This document shows positions 28,746-43,450 of a stretch of 64,000 nt of DNA, in pieces. Origin of the DNA: Sapria himalayana (taxonomy: Eukaryota > Streptophyta > Magnoliopsida > Malpighiales > Rafflesiaceae); assembly GCA_029783825.1 (NCBI GenBank), contig JAREIK010008076.1, positions 62,001 through 126,000 of the forward strand, given 5' to 3'. Position 1 is the stretch's first letter, and every line of letters begins with the position of its first letter. The translations under genes and the position numbers were made by a program. Below the pieces are notes generated by a model. The model did not search any database. It worked only from the letters and a program-made list of their open reading frames with translations, and was not told where the DNA came from.

Positions 28746-31081
28746 TGAAAAATCACATAATATATTGTATACAAGCTAAACCCTTATATAAGGGACTAAT
28801 CAAATTATGATCTCCCATTGCAAGAAAAAAATAAAATAAAAGAAAAAAATAATAAATAGTAAATCACAACAAACCAAATCAAATATTATTTGCACTCATA
28901 GAATTTTTAGTTATATATTAGATTTTCTTACATACATCCATATGAACACAATTTTAAGATATAGTATATGGGCATATTGTTGTTTCTAGCTTCAGTGCAA
29001 AGAGTTATGTTATCAGTTATTTGTGTGTTTTAGTATATTAGTTACTTTATGGAGACATTATGTTTACAAATTCATATGTTGATAATATTTTAATGTGATA
29101 TTTAGACAATTCTACATGATATTAGTGAATATATTTATCAGTGAATAGATTGTAGACATCTTCATAAATACACTTGGAGGATTGTAAATTTTGTTCATAA
29201 CTTCTAACTTTGGTATTTAATGTATGTATGCAATATTCTAAAAAAGATTGTTGAGATTTAATTTAGTGCCTATATTTATTTTATTTATATAATTTCTTTT
29301 TTGTTATGTTGTAGGAGAGCACCTGACATGTGAACTTTCTCAATCATATATATGTTTATTTTTACTTATATATATATATAATAGGTTTTGTAAATTAATG
29401 AAAATTAATTAATCTTGTCTTTTTCTTATTAGTTGCCCTCCCTTCACGAAAAACCAAGGGGGTGAACCCCTAATTTGTCGAATGAAACAATCTTTAAAGT
29501 TCAAGTACTCTAATAATACATGATTTATATAATAGTTACCCACTTTAGTAGCCTTGCAAGAAGTTAAATTGAGCTTTTGGGTGATTAAAGAATTTTTTTT
29601 TATTATGTAATTCCTTTACCCTTTAGACTAATTTTTTAACTTCTCACTAATATTTGAAGAGATACGGTTATCCTAATCAAGTGATTTTCACTCATTCATG
29701 GAAAATATAATTTTACTTGTGCTAAGCTCCTTAGTGACGGATCTCTTGACATACACAGCTTTTTCACTATTTTATTGATCATGACTAAAAAATAGTCAAT
29801 TCATTTGATTCTTTTGAACTTCTATTTTGGATGTTTTCAAAAATAAACAAATACATTTTAGTATTAATCTTATACTTGATGAAATACTTTTTTATTCATA
29901 TTTATTTATTTAGTGTATTAATATTTTTTTTATTCATTTGATGCCCTATTAAACTCTTGTATGAGATACTTCTCATTTAGAATGATAAGTCATAATAAAT
30001 GATATATATTTTCATTCATTCAAATGTATTGGATAATAATTTCTTTTAATACATGTGATTTTTTTATCATTATTCAATAACAAGTTTATTTTTGATGATA
30101 ATGAAATTCAACTAAAGGCTTTCTTGTTGGTGAAGTGTTATACATTGATACATGAGTTATGTTATTTTAATTTTTTATATCTAGTAGTTAAAATGATCTT
30201 ATTTTGATTTCCTCTTTCTTTAATCACCTCTCATAGGTTCTTATTATAATTTGTTATAAAAAATATTTTTTATTATAATTTCGATGGGGTTCATATGAAA
30301 TAATTACTTGATTATTTTTATTTATAAGATAAGTTTTGTTTGTTACTTATGAAAAGCGTTATATTATTGATATATATTTCCATGAGCAAGATTGATACAT
30401 TCTATGCAATTGTTTTACCTTAAACTTAATACATTTAAATCTAATTAATATTTTGTTTCTATGAAAGTTGAAATGCAAGGCTTTTGAATATTTTTATATT
30501 TTTTTGGAATAAAGATAACATATGTTAATAAAAAATAAGTTTATTTCACAAAAGATATATTTTTTAATCTATTAGATATGAGAGTGTCATAAAAAAGTTC
30601 AAATATCTTGTAATTATCTAATTTTATATTACATATATTATCTATATAATTAGTTTTATAATTTTTTTATAAAAAATTTATATCATGTTGTATTTAATAT
30701 ACTTAGACATGTGAAAAAGCTATGAAAGATTAATATATCTTTCGAGTTGATGAACATTTTGCACTTTGTTCTCACGTACACTCTATTTGAGCTCCTCTTA
30801 GCATTGATAGTAAATCCAACAAAATTTTTATTTGTATAAGAGAGTCAAGTTAGACTTTTGAAAAATGCAAAATATAATGACATTTGAGGAGATAGAGATT
30901 TATATATGAACATGTGTTGAGAGAATATATTATTTATGTTGATTTTTTTATTTTGGATACTTTTGTTGAGATTACTCAATTTGAGTTATACTCATTATTT
31001 TTGTCCATTATATAAGAATTTTATTTGTATGCCATTTTGTTTATCGAGTCTTTATTTTTTTTTGTATTTTAATTGTTAACA
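28746..31081. other. Long AT-rich stretch, nothing recognised
   Basis: About 2.3 kb with no domain-bearing frame and no clear tandem structure. The right end probably includes a decayed LTR, because a primer-binding-site-like motif follows at about 31082. Confidence 0.35.
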
Positions 31082-31230
31082 TTATATTAGATGTATAGAT
31101 ATATATGTGAGTTAGAAATTACAAATCCTAGAAGGTCACCCTTAAAATTGATGCTAGTTTGAACCTGCGCCGAGAAGAGAAGAGCTAGATAAGACCAAAA
31201 GAACACCAAATTACAAATCCTAGAAGGTTA
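31082..31230 (+). mobile_element. Decayed LTR-retrotransposon leader (primer-binding-site region)
   Basis: TATATTAGATGTATAGATAT followed by ATGTGAGTTAGAAATTACAA matches, with changes, 56311-56360, where TGGTATTAGAG (initiator-Met tRNA type primer site) is followed by the same leader. A segment with ATTACAAATCCTAGAAGGT occurs twice, about 100 bp apart. No gag or pol follows before CACTA sequence starts. Confidence 0.4.
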
Positions 31231-31235
31231 CCCTA

Positions 31236-31430
31236 AGCCTCCATCTGCATTTTTTAGAGGAAGCTTCGATCAAGGACAGGAACATGCTCAATGAAATGTA
31301 TTATTTTGTATATGCAACTCCTAAAAAGAATGAAAAGGTATCGGTAAAGTGCTTGAGATTGGGAGATAAACTTGTTGTAGATTCTTTAGTTGATGGGTTT
31401 GGCCAATCAGCACATCTAGAAATTAAGTAA
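31236..31430 (+). other. Exon-like 48-codon frame, unrecognised
   Basis: An open segment from ATG 31284 to a stop after 31427, including ATPKKNEKVSVKCLRLGDKL and DGFGQSAHLEIK. The upstream frame is open for another 15 codons. Codon content looks protein-derived, but I do not recognise the family. It lies between a retro-leader and the CACTA ORF2 tail, so it may be a captured fragment or part of ORF2. Confidence 0.3.
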
Positions 31431-31509
31431 TATTTTCTTCTATGTGTTTGCTTTTGTTTTGGGTTTAGAGTGTGACTTTGATTAGTTTATAATATTATGG
31501 CTTTGATTC

Positions 31510-32164
31510 AGTGTTTTCAGTGTCGATAGTTATGTTGTTGAAGAAGTTCAAAATAAATTTTTTGAGCAGTACTAGATGAAATACAATAGAAGATGTCCTA
31601 TATGGAGTCACCAGTTAGCAACCTTGACGAGACAGATAACACACTGAGTTTTAGTAGTGAAACCATGCAGGAGAGCCTAGCACAAATGCATCAGCTAATG
31701 ATGAGGATGATGATCTTGTTTTAAATGATTATATACCTATGTTATGTTTTTGTTTTAACAATGTAAAAATTGTGTCAGTTAAATTTCTAAATTGCTTTTC
31801 CCTTTTGTTAATTATAAACAATTGTTTATAGTATATGTTATAATTCAATTCTATATACAAATTTAGAAATATGTAATCAAATTTTTTGTAAAAAAAATTA
31901 TGAAAATAGATTTTGGAATGAAAATAGCTAGAGAATTTTTCCTTCTTTATTTAGCTAAGGAATTATCTATATATATTAAGTCAAAAAATATTAATTATTA
32001 TTCTTAATTACAATCAAAATTAGCAAGGGAAAAATGATTAGCTAGGGAATTTTCATCGTTAAAAATTTACTAGGGAATTTTCGTCGTTAAAAATTTACTA
32101 GGGAATTATAATATCTCGTTAATATTTTGCAACGAGCATGTAGCATGGGATAATTTCTGTTATT
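31510..32164 (+). mobile_element. CACTA 3' end: ORF2 tail and subterminal repeats, cut by array 3
   Basis: AAGATGTCCTATATGGAGTC at 31584 matches the reverse complement of the ORF2 tail near 48195 (ATGTCCTATGTGGAGTCAC). AT-rich sequence parallel to 1250-1420 follows, and then subterminal repeats at 31915-32150 (AGCAAGGGAAAAAT, GCTAGGGAATTTTC, TTGCAACGAGC). The element runs left to right and should end in a TTTTTGTAGTG-type terminus. Instead TATC units begin at about 32165. Confidence 0.65.
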
Positions 32165-35095
32165 ATTTCATTTATCTATCTATCTATCAATCAATTAATC
32201 TATCTGTCTCTCTCTTTTTATATAACTATATATCTATCTATCTATCAGTTTTTATATCTATTTGTCTAATTATCTATCTATATATCTTTATATCAATCTT
32301 TCTATCTATCTATATATCTATCTATAATAATATCTATCAATTTGTCTAAAAATCTATCTTTCTATATAACTATCAATTTGTTTATCTATTAGTCTTTATA
32401 TCTATTTGTTTATCTATTTATCTATCTATAAATATACAATCAATTTGTCAATCAATCAATCTATTAATCTATATATCCATCTGCCTATCTTTCTATGTAT
32501 CGGTCTATCTATTTGTCTATAAATCTATCTATCAAATGGTCTATTTATTTGTCTATATACGAATCAAACTTTTTGTCTGTCTATTTTTCTGCCTATCTAT
32601 TTGTCTATTTGTCTATTAATCTACTTGTCTATATGTGTGTCTAACAGTTAGTCTTTCTATCTATCTATCAATCTTTCTGTGTATCTATCTATCTCTCTGT
32701 CAATCATTCTATCTCTTTATCTATCTCTATCTATATGTCTATCTATCTATCAATCTATCATTTCATCTATCTTTCAATCTATTTATCTATCTATCTATCT
32801 ATATGTCTGTCTGTCTATTTATCTATTTGTTTATATTTCCCTATATCTATCTATCTATCTGCTTATCTAGATTTTTGTCTATCTATTTGTCTATCGATCA
32901 GTCTTTCTATCTGTCTATCTATATGTCTATATATATATATATCTATCTATCTATCTATCTATCTATCAATAAATCTGTCTGTCTATCTATCATTCTATCT
33001 ATTTCTCTATCTATCTATCCTTTTGTCTATATATCTATCTATATTTATATATTTTTGTTTATCTATTTTTCTATCTATCTATATATAATTCTTTTAATCT
33101 GTGTATTTATCTATCTATCTATTTCTTTATCTATCTATTTATCTATCAGTATATATATCTATCTAATTATCTATCTATCTATTTTCCATCGGTTTGTCTA
33201 TCTCTCTTTATATCTATCTATCTATAAATATCCTTTCAATCTATCTATTAATCTATCTTTTAATCTAACTATCAATCTTTTGATCAATCCATCTATCTAT
33301 CTGTCTATATATTTGTCTAACTATCTGTATTTTAATCTATTTATCAATATGTCTATTTATCTGTGTATCTAACTATCTTTCTTTATATCTTTCTATATTT
33401 CTATCTATCTATCTGTCTATCTATCTATCTATCTATCTATTTGTCTATATATCTGTCATTTTTTCAATTTATTAGTTAGTTAGTTAGTTTGTCTATCTAT
33501 CTATCTATCTGTATATCTATCCGTCTATCTAATTGTCTATGTATCTATCTATCAAGTTGTCTATCTATTTATCTATCTATTTGTCTATCATTTTTTCTAT
33601 CTATCTATATATTTGTCTATATATCTTTCTATCTATCTCTTTATCTATCTTTGTATCTATCAATCTAGTTATCTATCTATATATCTATCTATCTATTTAT
33701 CTAACTATCTATCTATCTATTTATCTATATATCTATCTATCTATGAATCATTATGTCTATCAATTTGTATATCAATATGTTTTTCAATCTATCTTTCAAT
33801 ATGTCTATCTATATCTATCTATCTATTTATCTACCTTACTATCATTCTATCTATCAATTTGTTTATCTAATTGTCTATCGATCAATATATCTATCTATAT
33901 GTCTATCTATCTGTCCATCTATCTATCTAAATATCAGTTTGTTTATCTATCTCTCTATCATTCTATCGATATATGTGTCTATGAATCTATTTTTCAAACT
34001 GTCTATTTGTTTTTTTGTCTGTCTATCTATATATTTGTCTATCTCTTTGTTTGACTATCTTTCTACCTACCTATTTTTTGCCTATCTATCTATCTATTTA
34101 CCTACCTACCAGATTGTCTACATACATGACTGCATGCCTATCTATTTATCTCCTTATCTAACAATCTATCAATCTATTTGTGTGTTTTTTGTCTATTGGT
34201 ATGTATATCTTTTTGTCTGTCTAACAATTTGTCTATCTAATTATCTATTTATATATCATCTATCAATATATCTCTCTGCCTAACTACTTGTCTATCTATC
34301 TATCAATTATTTGTCTATATATCTATCTACATGTCTGTCTATCTATTTTTCTATTTATATGTCTACCTATCTGTCCATCTATCTATATATCTATCTGTGT
34401 ATCTACCAATCTATCTATCTAATTATCTATCTATCTATATGACTATCTATTTATTTATCTATCTATCTGCTTATATAGATATATATATATATCTATCTAT
34501 CAATCAGTCTATCTATATGTCTATTTATCTATCATTCTATCTATATACCTATCTATCTCAATCTATCTATCTATCTATGTATCTATCTAATAAACTATCT
34601 ATCTATCTATTTACGTCCCCCTCTATATATCTATCTATCTATCTATTTAACTATATATCTATATATCTATCATTCCATCTAGCAATTTGTCTATTAATCT
34701 GTATATAAATCTAGTTATCAATCATTCTATCATTATATCTATTAATCCATCAATCTATTTGTCTTTCAATCAACATATATATCTATATGTATATCTATTT
34801 ATCTATCTGTATGTCTATCTATCCTTCTTTTAATATGTCTATTTATGTGCGTATCAATCTGCAAATCAAGCTATCAATCTGTCATTCTACCAATATATCT
34901 ATCTAACTTTCTTTTTGTCTATCTCTTTGTTTATGAGTGTATCTATCTACCTATTTTCTTGTCTATTTATCTATCTATTTGCTTACATACCTGATTGTCT
35001 ACCTATCAATCAATCTGTCTATCTATCTAACTATCTATCTATTTGTGAGCATTTTTTATTTGTCTATCAATCTTTCTTTTTGTCTAACTATTTTT

Positions 35096-35167
<72 letters not shown>

Positions 35168-38100
35168 ATATCTTATAATCTATTTGCCTAACTACTTGTC
35201 TTTTTATCTATCAATTATATGTTTATCTATATTTCTATCTATCTGTCTATATATCTATTAATCTATCTGTCTTTCTATCTATATGTCAATCAATCTATCT
35301 ATCTATCTATCTATCGATCTATGTGTCTACCTATCTATTTGCCAATCTCTTGATCTATCTATGTGTGTATCTATATGTTTGTCTATATGTCTATATTTAT
35401 GTTTATCTATCTTTCTTTATATCTATATATCTATTATTCTATCTATCTATCTATTGATCGATTTATCTATCAATCTATCTTTCTGTCTATCTATCTATCT
35501 TTTTATATATCTATCTATTTGTCTGTCTTTCTATTTATATGTCTATCTTTCTATCACACTATATATTTGTCTATATATCTATCTATCTATTTATCTATCT
35601 AAATGTCTGTCAATCTAGCTATATATCTATCTGTCTATGTGTCTATCTGTCTATCGTTCGACTTGTTTATCTATCTATCTATCTATCTAATTATCTATCT
35701 ATCTTTTTGTATATCTATCTATCTATGTATCTATCTATTTATCTAACTATCTATCTATCTATCTACCGATGAATATATCTCTCTATCTGTCTATCTAATT
35801 ATATATCTATCTATCTATCTATCTATCAATCTATATATTTCTCTATCTCTCTGTCTATATATTTTTCTATTTATTTGTCTATATATTATCTATATATATA
35901 TCTATCTATCTATCTATCTATCTATCTCCCTATCGATCTATTTATTAATTTGCCTATCAATCTATCTTTAAATCATTCTATCAATATGTCTATCAATCTT
36001 TCTATTAAAATATCTATCAATCAGCAATATGTCGATCAATCTTTATATTAAACTATGTATCAATAAGACTATCAATATGTCTATCAATATGACTATCATT
36101 CTATCTATCAATATGTCTATCTATCTATATATCATTATATTAATCTATCAATCTATTTTTTATCTATTAATCTATCTATAAATTTGTCTTTTAAACTATC
36201 TGTTTATATGTATATTTGTCTTTGTGTTTATCTGACTTTCTATTTGTTTGTTTGTCTATCCGTCTATCTATCTTTAATTTTGTCTATCTATTTATTTATT
36301 TGTCTATCTTTCTACCTATCTGACTGTCACCCTATATGGCTGCCTACAGATCTGTCTATCTATCTTTATATCTATTTATCTAACTAAATGTCTATCTATC
36401 TATTTGATTTTCTTTCTATCTATCTATCTATCGATTTGTTCATCTATCTAACTATCTAAATGTCTATTTAACTATCTATCTATCTATGTATCAATCTATC
36501 TATCTATATCTATATATTTATCTAACAATCTATCTGTCTATTTATCTACATATTTGTCTATCTATCTCTCTATGTATTTGTCTATATTTCTATCGATCTA
36601 ATTATTTATCTATCTATATATCTATCTATCAATCTATTTGTATGTGTGTCTATCTATCTATTTATTTGTCTAATAATCAATCTATATATTTATCTATCTA
36701 TATGTCAATATTTTTGTCTATCTATTTATCTATCTAACTATCTATATATCTATATGTCTATAAATCTATCTATCATTCTATCTAACTATCTCATTATCCA
36801 TATGTCTATAAATCTATCTATCATTCTATCTATCAAACTATTTATCAATCTGTGATTCAAACTTTCATTATGTCTATTAATCTGTCTATCAAACTGTCTA
36901 TCAATCTATTTATCGAATAGACTATCTTTTTTTCTATCAATCAATCAATCAATCTGTATGTCTATCAATTTGTTTATAAATTTCTCAATCAAACTGTCTA
37001 TGTATATGTTTATTTGTCATTGTGTTGTATGTTTATCTTTCTTTCTATTTGTTTATTAGTCTTCCTGTCTATCTATCTACCTATCTATCTTTCTTTCTAT
37101 TTGTCTATTTTCTGTCTACTTGCCTGACTATCTTCCAACTTAATTGCCTGTCTATCTATCTATGTATATATCTATCTATCCATTTGCTCTTTATCTATCT
37201 ATTTTCCTTTCTATCTGTCATTCCATCTATTTATCTATCTAAATGTCTATCTATCTATCTATGTATATGTCTATCTAACTTTTTATGTACTTTCTATCTA
37301 TTTGTTTATCTTTCTATCTATTTATCTATCTATCTATCTATTTATTTATCTATCAATCATTCTATCTTTTTGTCTATCTAACAATCAATTCATCTATTAG
37401 TCTAATATATATCTATCTTTCTTTCTATTTGTCTAACTATCTATCTATATGTCTATCTATCTTTTTATCTATTTGTCTGTCTATCTTTTAATAGATATGA
37501 CTATCAATATTTTTATATATCTGTCAATCTTTCTTTCTAATTGTCAATCTATCTATCTATCTATCTAATCATCTGTCGATCTATCTCCTTTATATCTATC
37601 TTTCTATCTACTTATTAATATATATATATATATATATATACATATATTTGTCTATCTATCTTTTTATCTATCTATCTATTTCTCTTTGTATCTATCTATG
37701 TATCTATCTAATAATATGTCTATCAATCTATTTATATATCTATCTATTTATCTCTATTTCAATCAGTTTATCAATCTATCTATCATTATGTCTATCAATT
37801 TGTCTATCAATCTATATATCAATCCATCTTTCAATCTTTCTAACAATATGTCTATTAATAATTATATCTATCTGTCTATCATTTTGTCTATCAATTTATC
37901 TTTCTTTCTATATATATGTGTGTCTATCTAACTATCTATCTACCTATCTATCTATCAATCTAATTGTTTATAAAAATATGTGTCTGTATGTCTACCTATC
38001 TATTTGTATGTCTATCTTCCTGCTTGCTTATCTGCTTGCATGGCTACCTTCTTGATTGTTTATCTATCTATCTATCTGTCTATCTATCTACATGTCTTTC

Positions 38101-39719
38101 TATCTAACTATCTGTTTATATATCATTATATTTGTCTATCTATATGTTAATCTATCTGTATGTCTATCTCTCTTTGCTTCGATCTACCTATCGATTTGTC
38201 TATCTTCTTGTTTATCTCTCTATCTTTCTATATGTATATCTATCAATCAATCTATCTATCTACATATCAAAATATCTATAAATATGTCTATCTATCAATC
38301 TATCAATAAATAAATTAATAAATCAATCAATCTATCTATCTATCTATCTGTCAATCTATTTGTCTATCTTTATATCCTTTATCTATCTATCAAATGACTA
38401 TATATCTCTCTATCTATCTATTTATCTATCTATTAGTCATTCTATCTATCTGTCTATCTATATATCTATCTTTATGTCTTACTATAGATCTATCTATCTA
38501 TCTATTTATTTATCTTTTTGTCTATTTATCTGCCTATTAATCCATCTATCTATTTATCTATCTATCAATTTATCTATCTATCTTCATATCTATTTGTCTA
38601 TCTATCTATTTATATATCTGGCTGTCTATAAATCTATCTATAAATATATCTGGCTGTCTATAGATCTATCTATGAATATATCTATCAATCTATCAATCAA
38701 TATATTTGTCAATCTATCTATTAATCAATCTATCAATATGTCTATCAATTTGTATATCAATCTTTTTATTAATCTATCTACCATTCTTTCTATCAAACTG
38801 TTTATCTATCTATCTATCTATCTATAAATCTATCTATTTATCTATCAGTCTATCTATCTATTTATCTATCTAGTTTGATATCTATCTATCTATCTATTTA
38901 TCTATTTGTCTGTCTGTCTGTCTATTTATCTTTCTATTAGTTTTTATATATACCTACCTTTTTTTCAATGTATCTATCTATCTTCCTTTCTATTTTTCAA
39001 TCTTTCTATCTTTCTAATTGTCTAACTATCTATCTATATTTTTGTCTGTCTATCTATAAATCTATCTATTTATCTATATGTCTATTTTTCTATCTATCTA
39101 TATATCTATCTACCTATTTATCTATCTATCTATCTATATGTCTATTAATCTACCAATCTATCTGTCTACTTACATATATATCTATTTGTCAATCTATCTT
39201 TCTATCTTTATGTCTATTTATCCACCTATCTATTTGACTATTTATCTATCTATTTATTTATCTCTCTATCTATATTTCTATTTATATATCTTTCTAATAA
39301 TCTATCAATATATCAGTCTATCTTTCTGTATGTCTTTGTGTTTATTAATCTCTCTATCAATCTCTATCAATCTATTTATCTATCTATCTATTTATTTATT
39401 TATCTTTAAATCTATCTATCTGTTAGTCTATGTATCTGTCCGACTGTTTGGCTCTATTTCTATCTATCTATCTATGTATTAATTAGTTTAGCTGTTTGTC
39501 TATTTATCTATCTAATCTATCTATCTATCTATCTATATAATTATTAATTTGTTTATCAATATGTATTTCAATCAGTCTATCAATTTATCTATCTATATAT
39601 CCATTTGTCAATCTATTTATCTATGTATATATTTTTCTATCTATCTTTCTATTTATCTATCTTTCTCTCTTTCTATCTTTCTATCAGTCTATAGGCCTAT
39701 CTGTATGTGTAAGTGTGTG

Positions 39720-39752
<33 letters not shown>

Positions 39753-42700
39753 CTATATCTTTATTTGTCTATCTTTCAATATATCTATCTATATATCTAT
39801 CTATCTATATATCTAACTATTTATATATCTATATGTTTATCTACCTATCTATTTTTTGTTTATCTATCTATCTGTCAATCTATCTATCTTTCTATTTATC
39901 TATCTTTCTAACTATCTAATTGTCTTTTTGCCTATCAGTCTATTAGTCAATCTATCTATCTATCTATCCATCCAAATATCTATTTGCTTATCTATATATT
40001 TCCATTTTTGTTGATCTGTCTATCTATCTATCTATCTTTTTGTCTATCTTTATATCTATATATCTATCTATTTCTATTAGTATATCAGTCTATTAGTATA
40101 TTTGTCTATTAGTCTATCTATCTGCATATCTATTTATTTGTTTATTTGCATATATATATATATATATATATTTATTTATCTATCTATCTATATATTTATC
40201 TGTCTGTCTATATGTTTATCTATCTATCTATCTATCTATTTGTCTATTTATCTATCAGCATATCTGCCGATCTATATATCTATCTGTTTGTCTATCTCTC
40301 TAATTGTCAATTTTTTTTCTATCTCTCTATATTTCTATCTTTCTATTTGCCAATATATCTATGTATTTATCTATCTGCCTATCATTGTATATGAATATAT
40401 ATCTATCTATCTACATGTTTATCTGTCTATAAATCTATTTGTATATCTATCTACCTGTTTATCTGTCTATAAATCTATTTGTATATCTATCTACTTTTTA
40501 TATGGCTATCTTGCTATCTATATATTTGCCTTTATATCTATCTATCAATGTTTCTATCTATCTTTCTATCGATTTGTCTATCTATCTATCTATTTATTTA
40601 TTTTATTATCTATCTGTCTATTTGTCTATCTATCTATCTATTTTATTATTTATTTTATTTTCTATCTATCGATCTATCTGTCTATTTTCTATCAATCTTT
40701 AAATATTTTCTTTGTATCTATCTATAAATTTCTATCTATTTATTTATCTAGTATCTATCTATCTGTCTATCTATTTATTTGTCAATTTTTCTATCTATCT
40801 CTCTATATATTGGTCTAAATGATTATATGTCTATCTATCAATTTTGTAACTGTCTAAGTGTCTATCTTTCTATTTATCTAACAATCTATCCTTTAATCAT
40901 CATTCTATCAATAAATCAGTTTATCTGTCTATTTATCAATATATCTATGTAGCTATCAATCTATCTATCTGTCTCTCTGTATTTTATCTATATGTCTATC
41001 TGTTTATTAGTTTATATAATTTCTATCTACCTATCTATCAATCTTTATATCTCTATATGTACCTATTTATCTATTTTTCTATCTATATTTATACCTTTTT
41101 GTTAATCAATCAATCTATCTATCTGACTATCTGTCTATCTTACTAGCTAACAATCTATCTGTTCATATATCTATATATCTATTTAACTAACTATCTAACT
41201 ATTTATCTAGTTTATGTCTATATATCTAATGCCTATCTATCTACCTATCTAATTATAAATCTTTATATCAATCTATATATCTATCTGACTAATTATCAAT
41301 TTGTCTATCTATATATCTATGTATCTATCTATCTATCTATCTATTTAGCTATCTATTTGGCTATCTATTTGTCTGTTTATCTATCTATATGTCTATCTAA
41401 CTATATATCTATTTATCTATATATCTATCTATCTATCTTTATATATGCTTATCTATCTATATCTTTATCTATCAATATCTCTAACGGACTATCTATATTT
41501 CTATCTATATGTCTATATGTCAATCTATCTATATGTGTATCTTTCTATCTATCTAAATGTTATCTTTCTATTTATCTGTCTGTCTGTTTGTCTATATATA
41601 TATCTGTAAGATCTATTTATCTTTTATCTATATATCTGACTTTCTCTTTATTTTCCTTCTTGTCTATCTACCTATATGTCTAATTGTTAATCTATTTATC
41701 TTTGTATCTATCTTTCCATGCCTACATGTCTATCTATATGTTTATCAATATATCTATATGTCTATCTATATATCAATCTACCTATCTATCTATTTAACTA
41801 TTTATATATCTGTATATGTTCCTATGTATATTTCTATCTAGTTGTTTATATGTCTATCTATTTATTTGTTATTTTTCTATCTTTCTTTTTGTTATTTATC
41901 TATCTTTCTATTTATCTATTTGTCTATATCTTTATCTATCTATCTGTCTAGTTATCTTTCTCTCTATCTCTCCATTCATTTATTAGACTATCAGTCTATC
42001 TATCTATCTATAAGGCTATCTATCTATATATCTCTTTATCAATCAATCTATCTATCTTTCAATCTGCATGTCTACCTTTTTATTTGTATATCTAGCTTTC
42101 TCTCTATCTTTATATCAATCTTTTAGTATAAGTTGATTAGTCTATGTGTCTATTTATCTATCTAACTATATATCAAACAATTGATCCATAAGTCTAACTA
42201 TTTATCTATCTATCCATCTACTTATCTATCTATCTATATGTTTATCTATATATCTACTTATATATTAATCATTCTATCTATCTATCGATCTATATGAAAA
42301 TCTGTATTTCTATCTATCAATCAATCTATCTATATGATTATTTATCAATTTGTTTTTTATGTATATATGTCTATCATTCAATTTATGTAACTATCTAACT
42401 CTTTATCTTTCTATCTCTCTATCAATCTAATTGTCTAACTATCCTTCTGTCTATCATTCTATTAGTGAATATGTGTGTGTGTGTGTGTGTTTATTTGTTA
42501 ATTTGTATATCTGTCTATTTGTCTAGCTATCTATCTGCCTATCTATTTATCTATCTATGTATCTATCTATCTGCCTATTTGTCTATATATATATATATAT
42601 CGTCTATATGTCTATCTATCTATATATTTATATATCTATTTGTCTGTATGTCTAGCAATTTATCTTTGTATCTATCTATTTGCCAATCTTCTTATCTGTT

Positions 42701-43450
42701 AGTCTATCTATTTATCTTTTTTTTCTAATTATCTTTTTGTCAATATGTCAATCTCTTTATCTATCTATATTTCCATTTATCTATCTCTCTTTCAATCTAT
42801 TAGGCTAATAGTCTATAAGCATATGTGTCTATCCATCTATCTTTTTGTCTATCTATTTATCTATCTTTCAATATATTTGACTATCTTTATGTCTATCTCA
42901 TTATTTGTATATTTGTCTATCTATTTATCTTTTTATTTATATATCTATCTATATGTCTAAATTACTATTTGTCTTTTTGTTTATCTGTTTATGTATCTAC
43001 TTGTATATCGTTCAATCTATAAATCTATCAATCTATCTTTCTGTTTATATTTCAATGTTTCTAATTCACTAACTAACTAATAATATATCTGTTTAACTAT
43101 CTATTTGTCTAACTATATAATTATTTAACAATCTTTCTATCTATTACTCTATCATTCTATCTATCTATCTATTTATCTATCTCTTTATCTATCTATGTAT
43201 CCATTTATCTATCAATGTGTTTGTCTATCTATTTGTTTATTTCTATCTGTCTATCTATCTATTTGTTTATCTATTTATATGTCTATCTATCTGTCTGTCT
43301 ATCTATCTATCTATATATCAATCAATCAATCTATATATCTATCTATTTATTTGTCTATCTGTCTATCAATCTATATATCTATCTATCTATCGATTTGTTA
43401 ATCTATCTATCAATTTATCAAACTATCAAAATGACTATATGTTTATCAAT
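32165..43450 (+). repeat. Degenerate TATC array 3 (11.3 kb)
   Basis: The largest array: TATC with the same variant spectrum as array 2. Local direct duplications show slippage or unequal exchange at larger scale: a 44-bp unit at 40400-40495, a roughly 35-bp unit at 38615-38685 and a roughly 52-bp unit at 36750-36835. A GC-richer phrase like TTGCTTACATACCTGATTGT recurs in altered form near 34100, 34980, 36330, 37120 and 38030. (TA)n islands occur at 35098-35165, 37618-37640 and 39722-39752. Reading frames of up to about 245 codons are repeat artefacts. Confidence 0.96.
35098..35165. repeat. (TA)n microsatellite inside array 3
   Basis: About 34 uninterrupted TA units nested in TATC repeat. It is probably the product of loss of C by slippage or mutation in the parent array. 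Confidence 0.95.

Noticed and set aside
32635..33372. Long Tyr-Leu-Ser-Ile-rich reading frames (up to 245 codons) throughout the TATC arrays
   Set aside because: TATC read in any frame gives Tyr-Leu-Ser-Ile with no stop, while GATA gives a stop every 12 bases in each frame. Open frames on the TATC strand are therefore expected without selection, and they lack any start-site or domain support.
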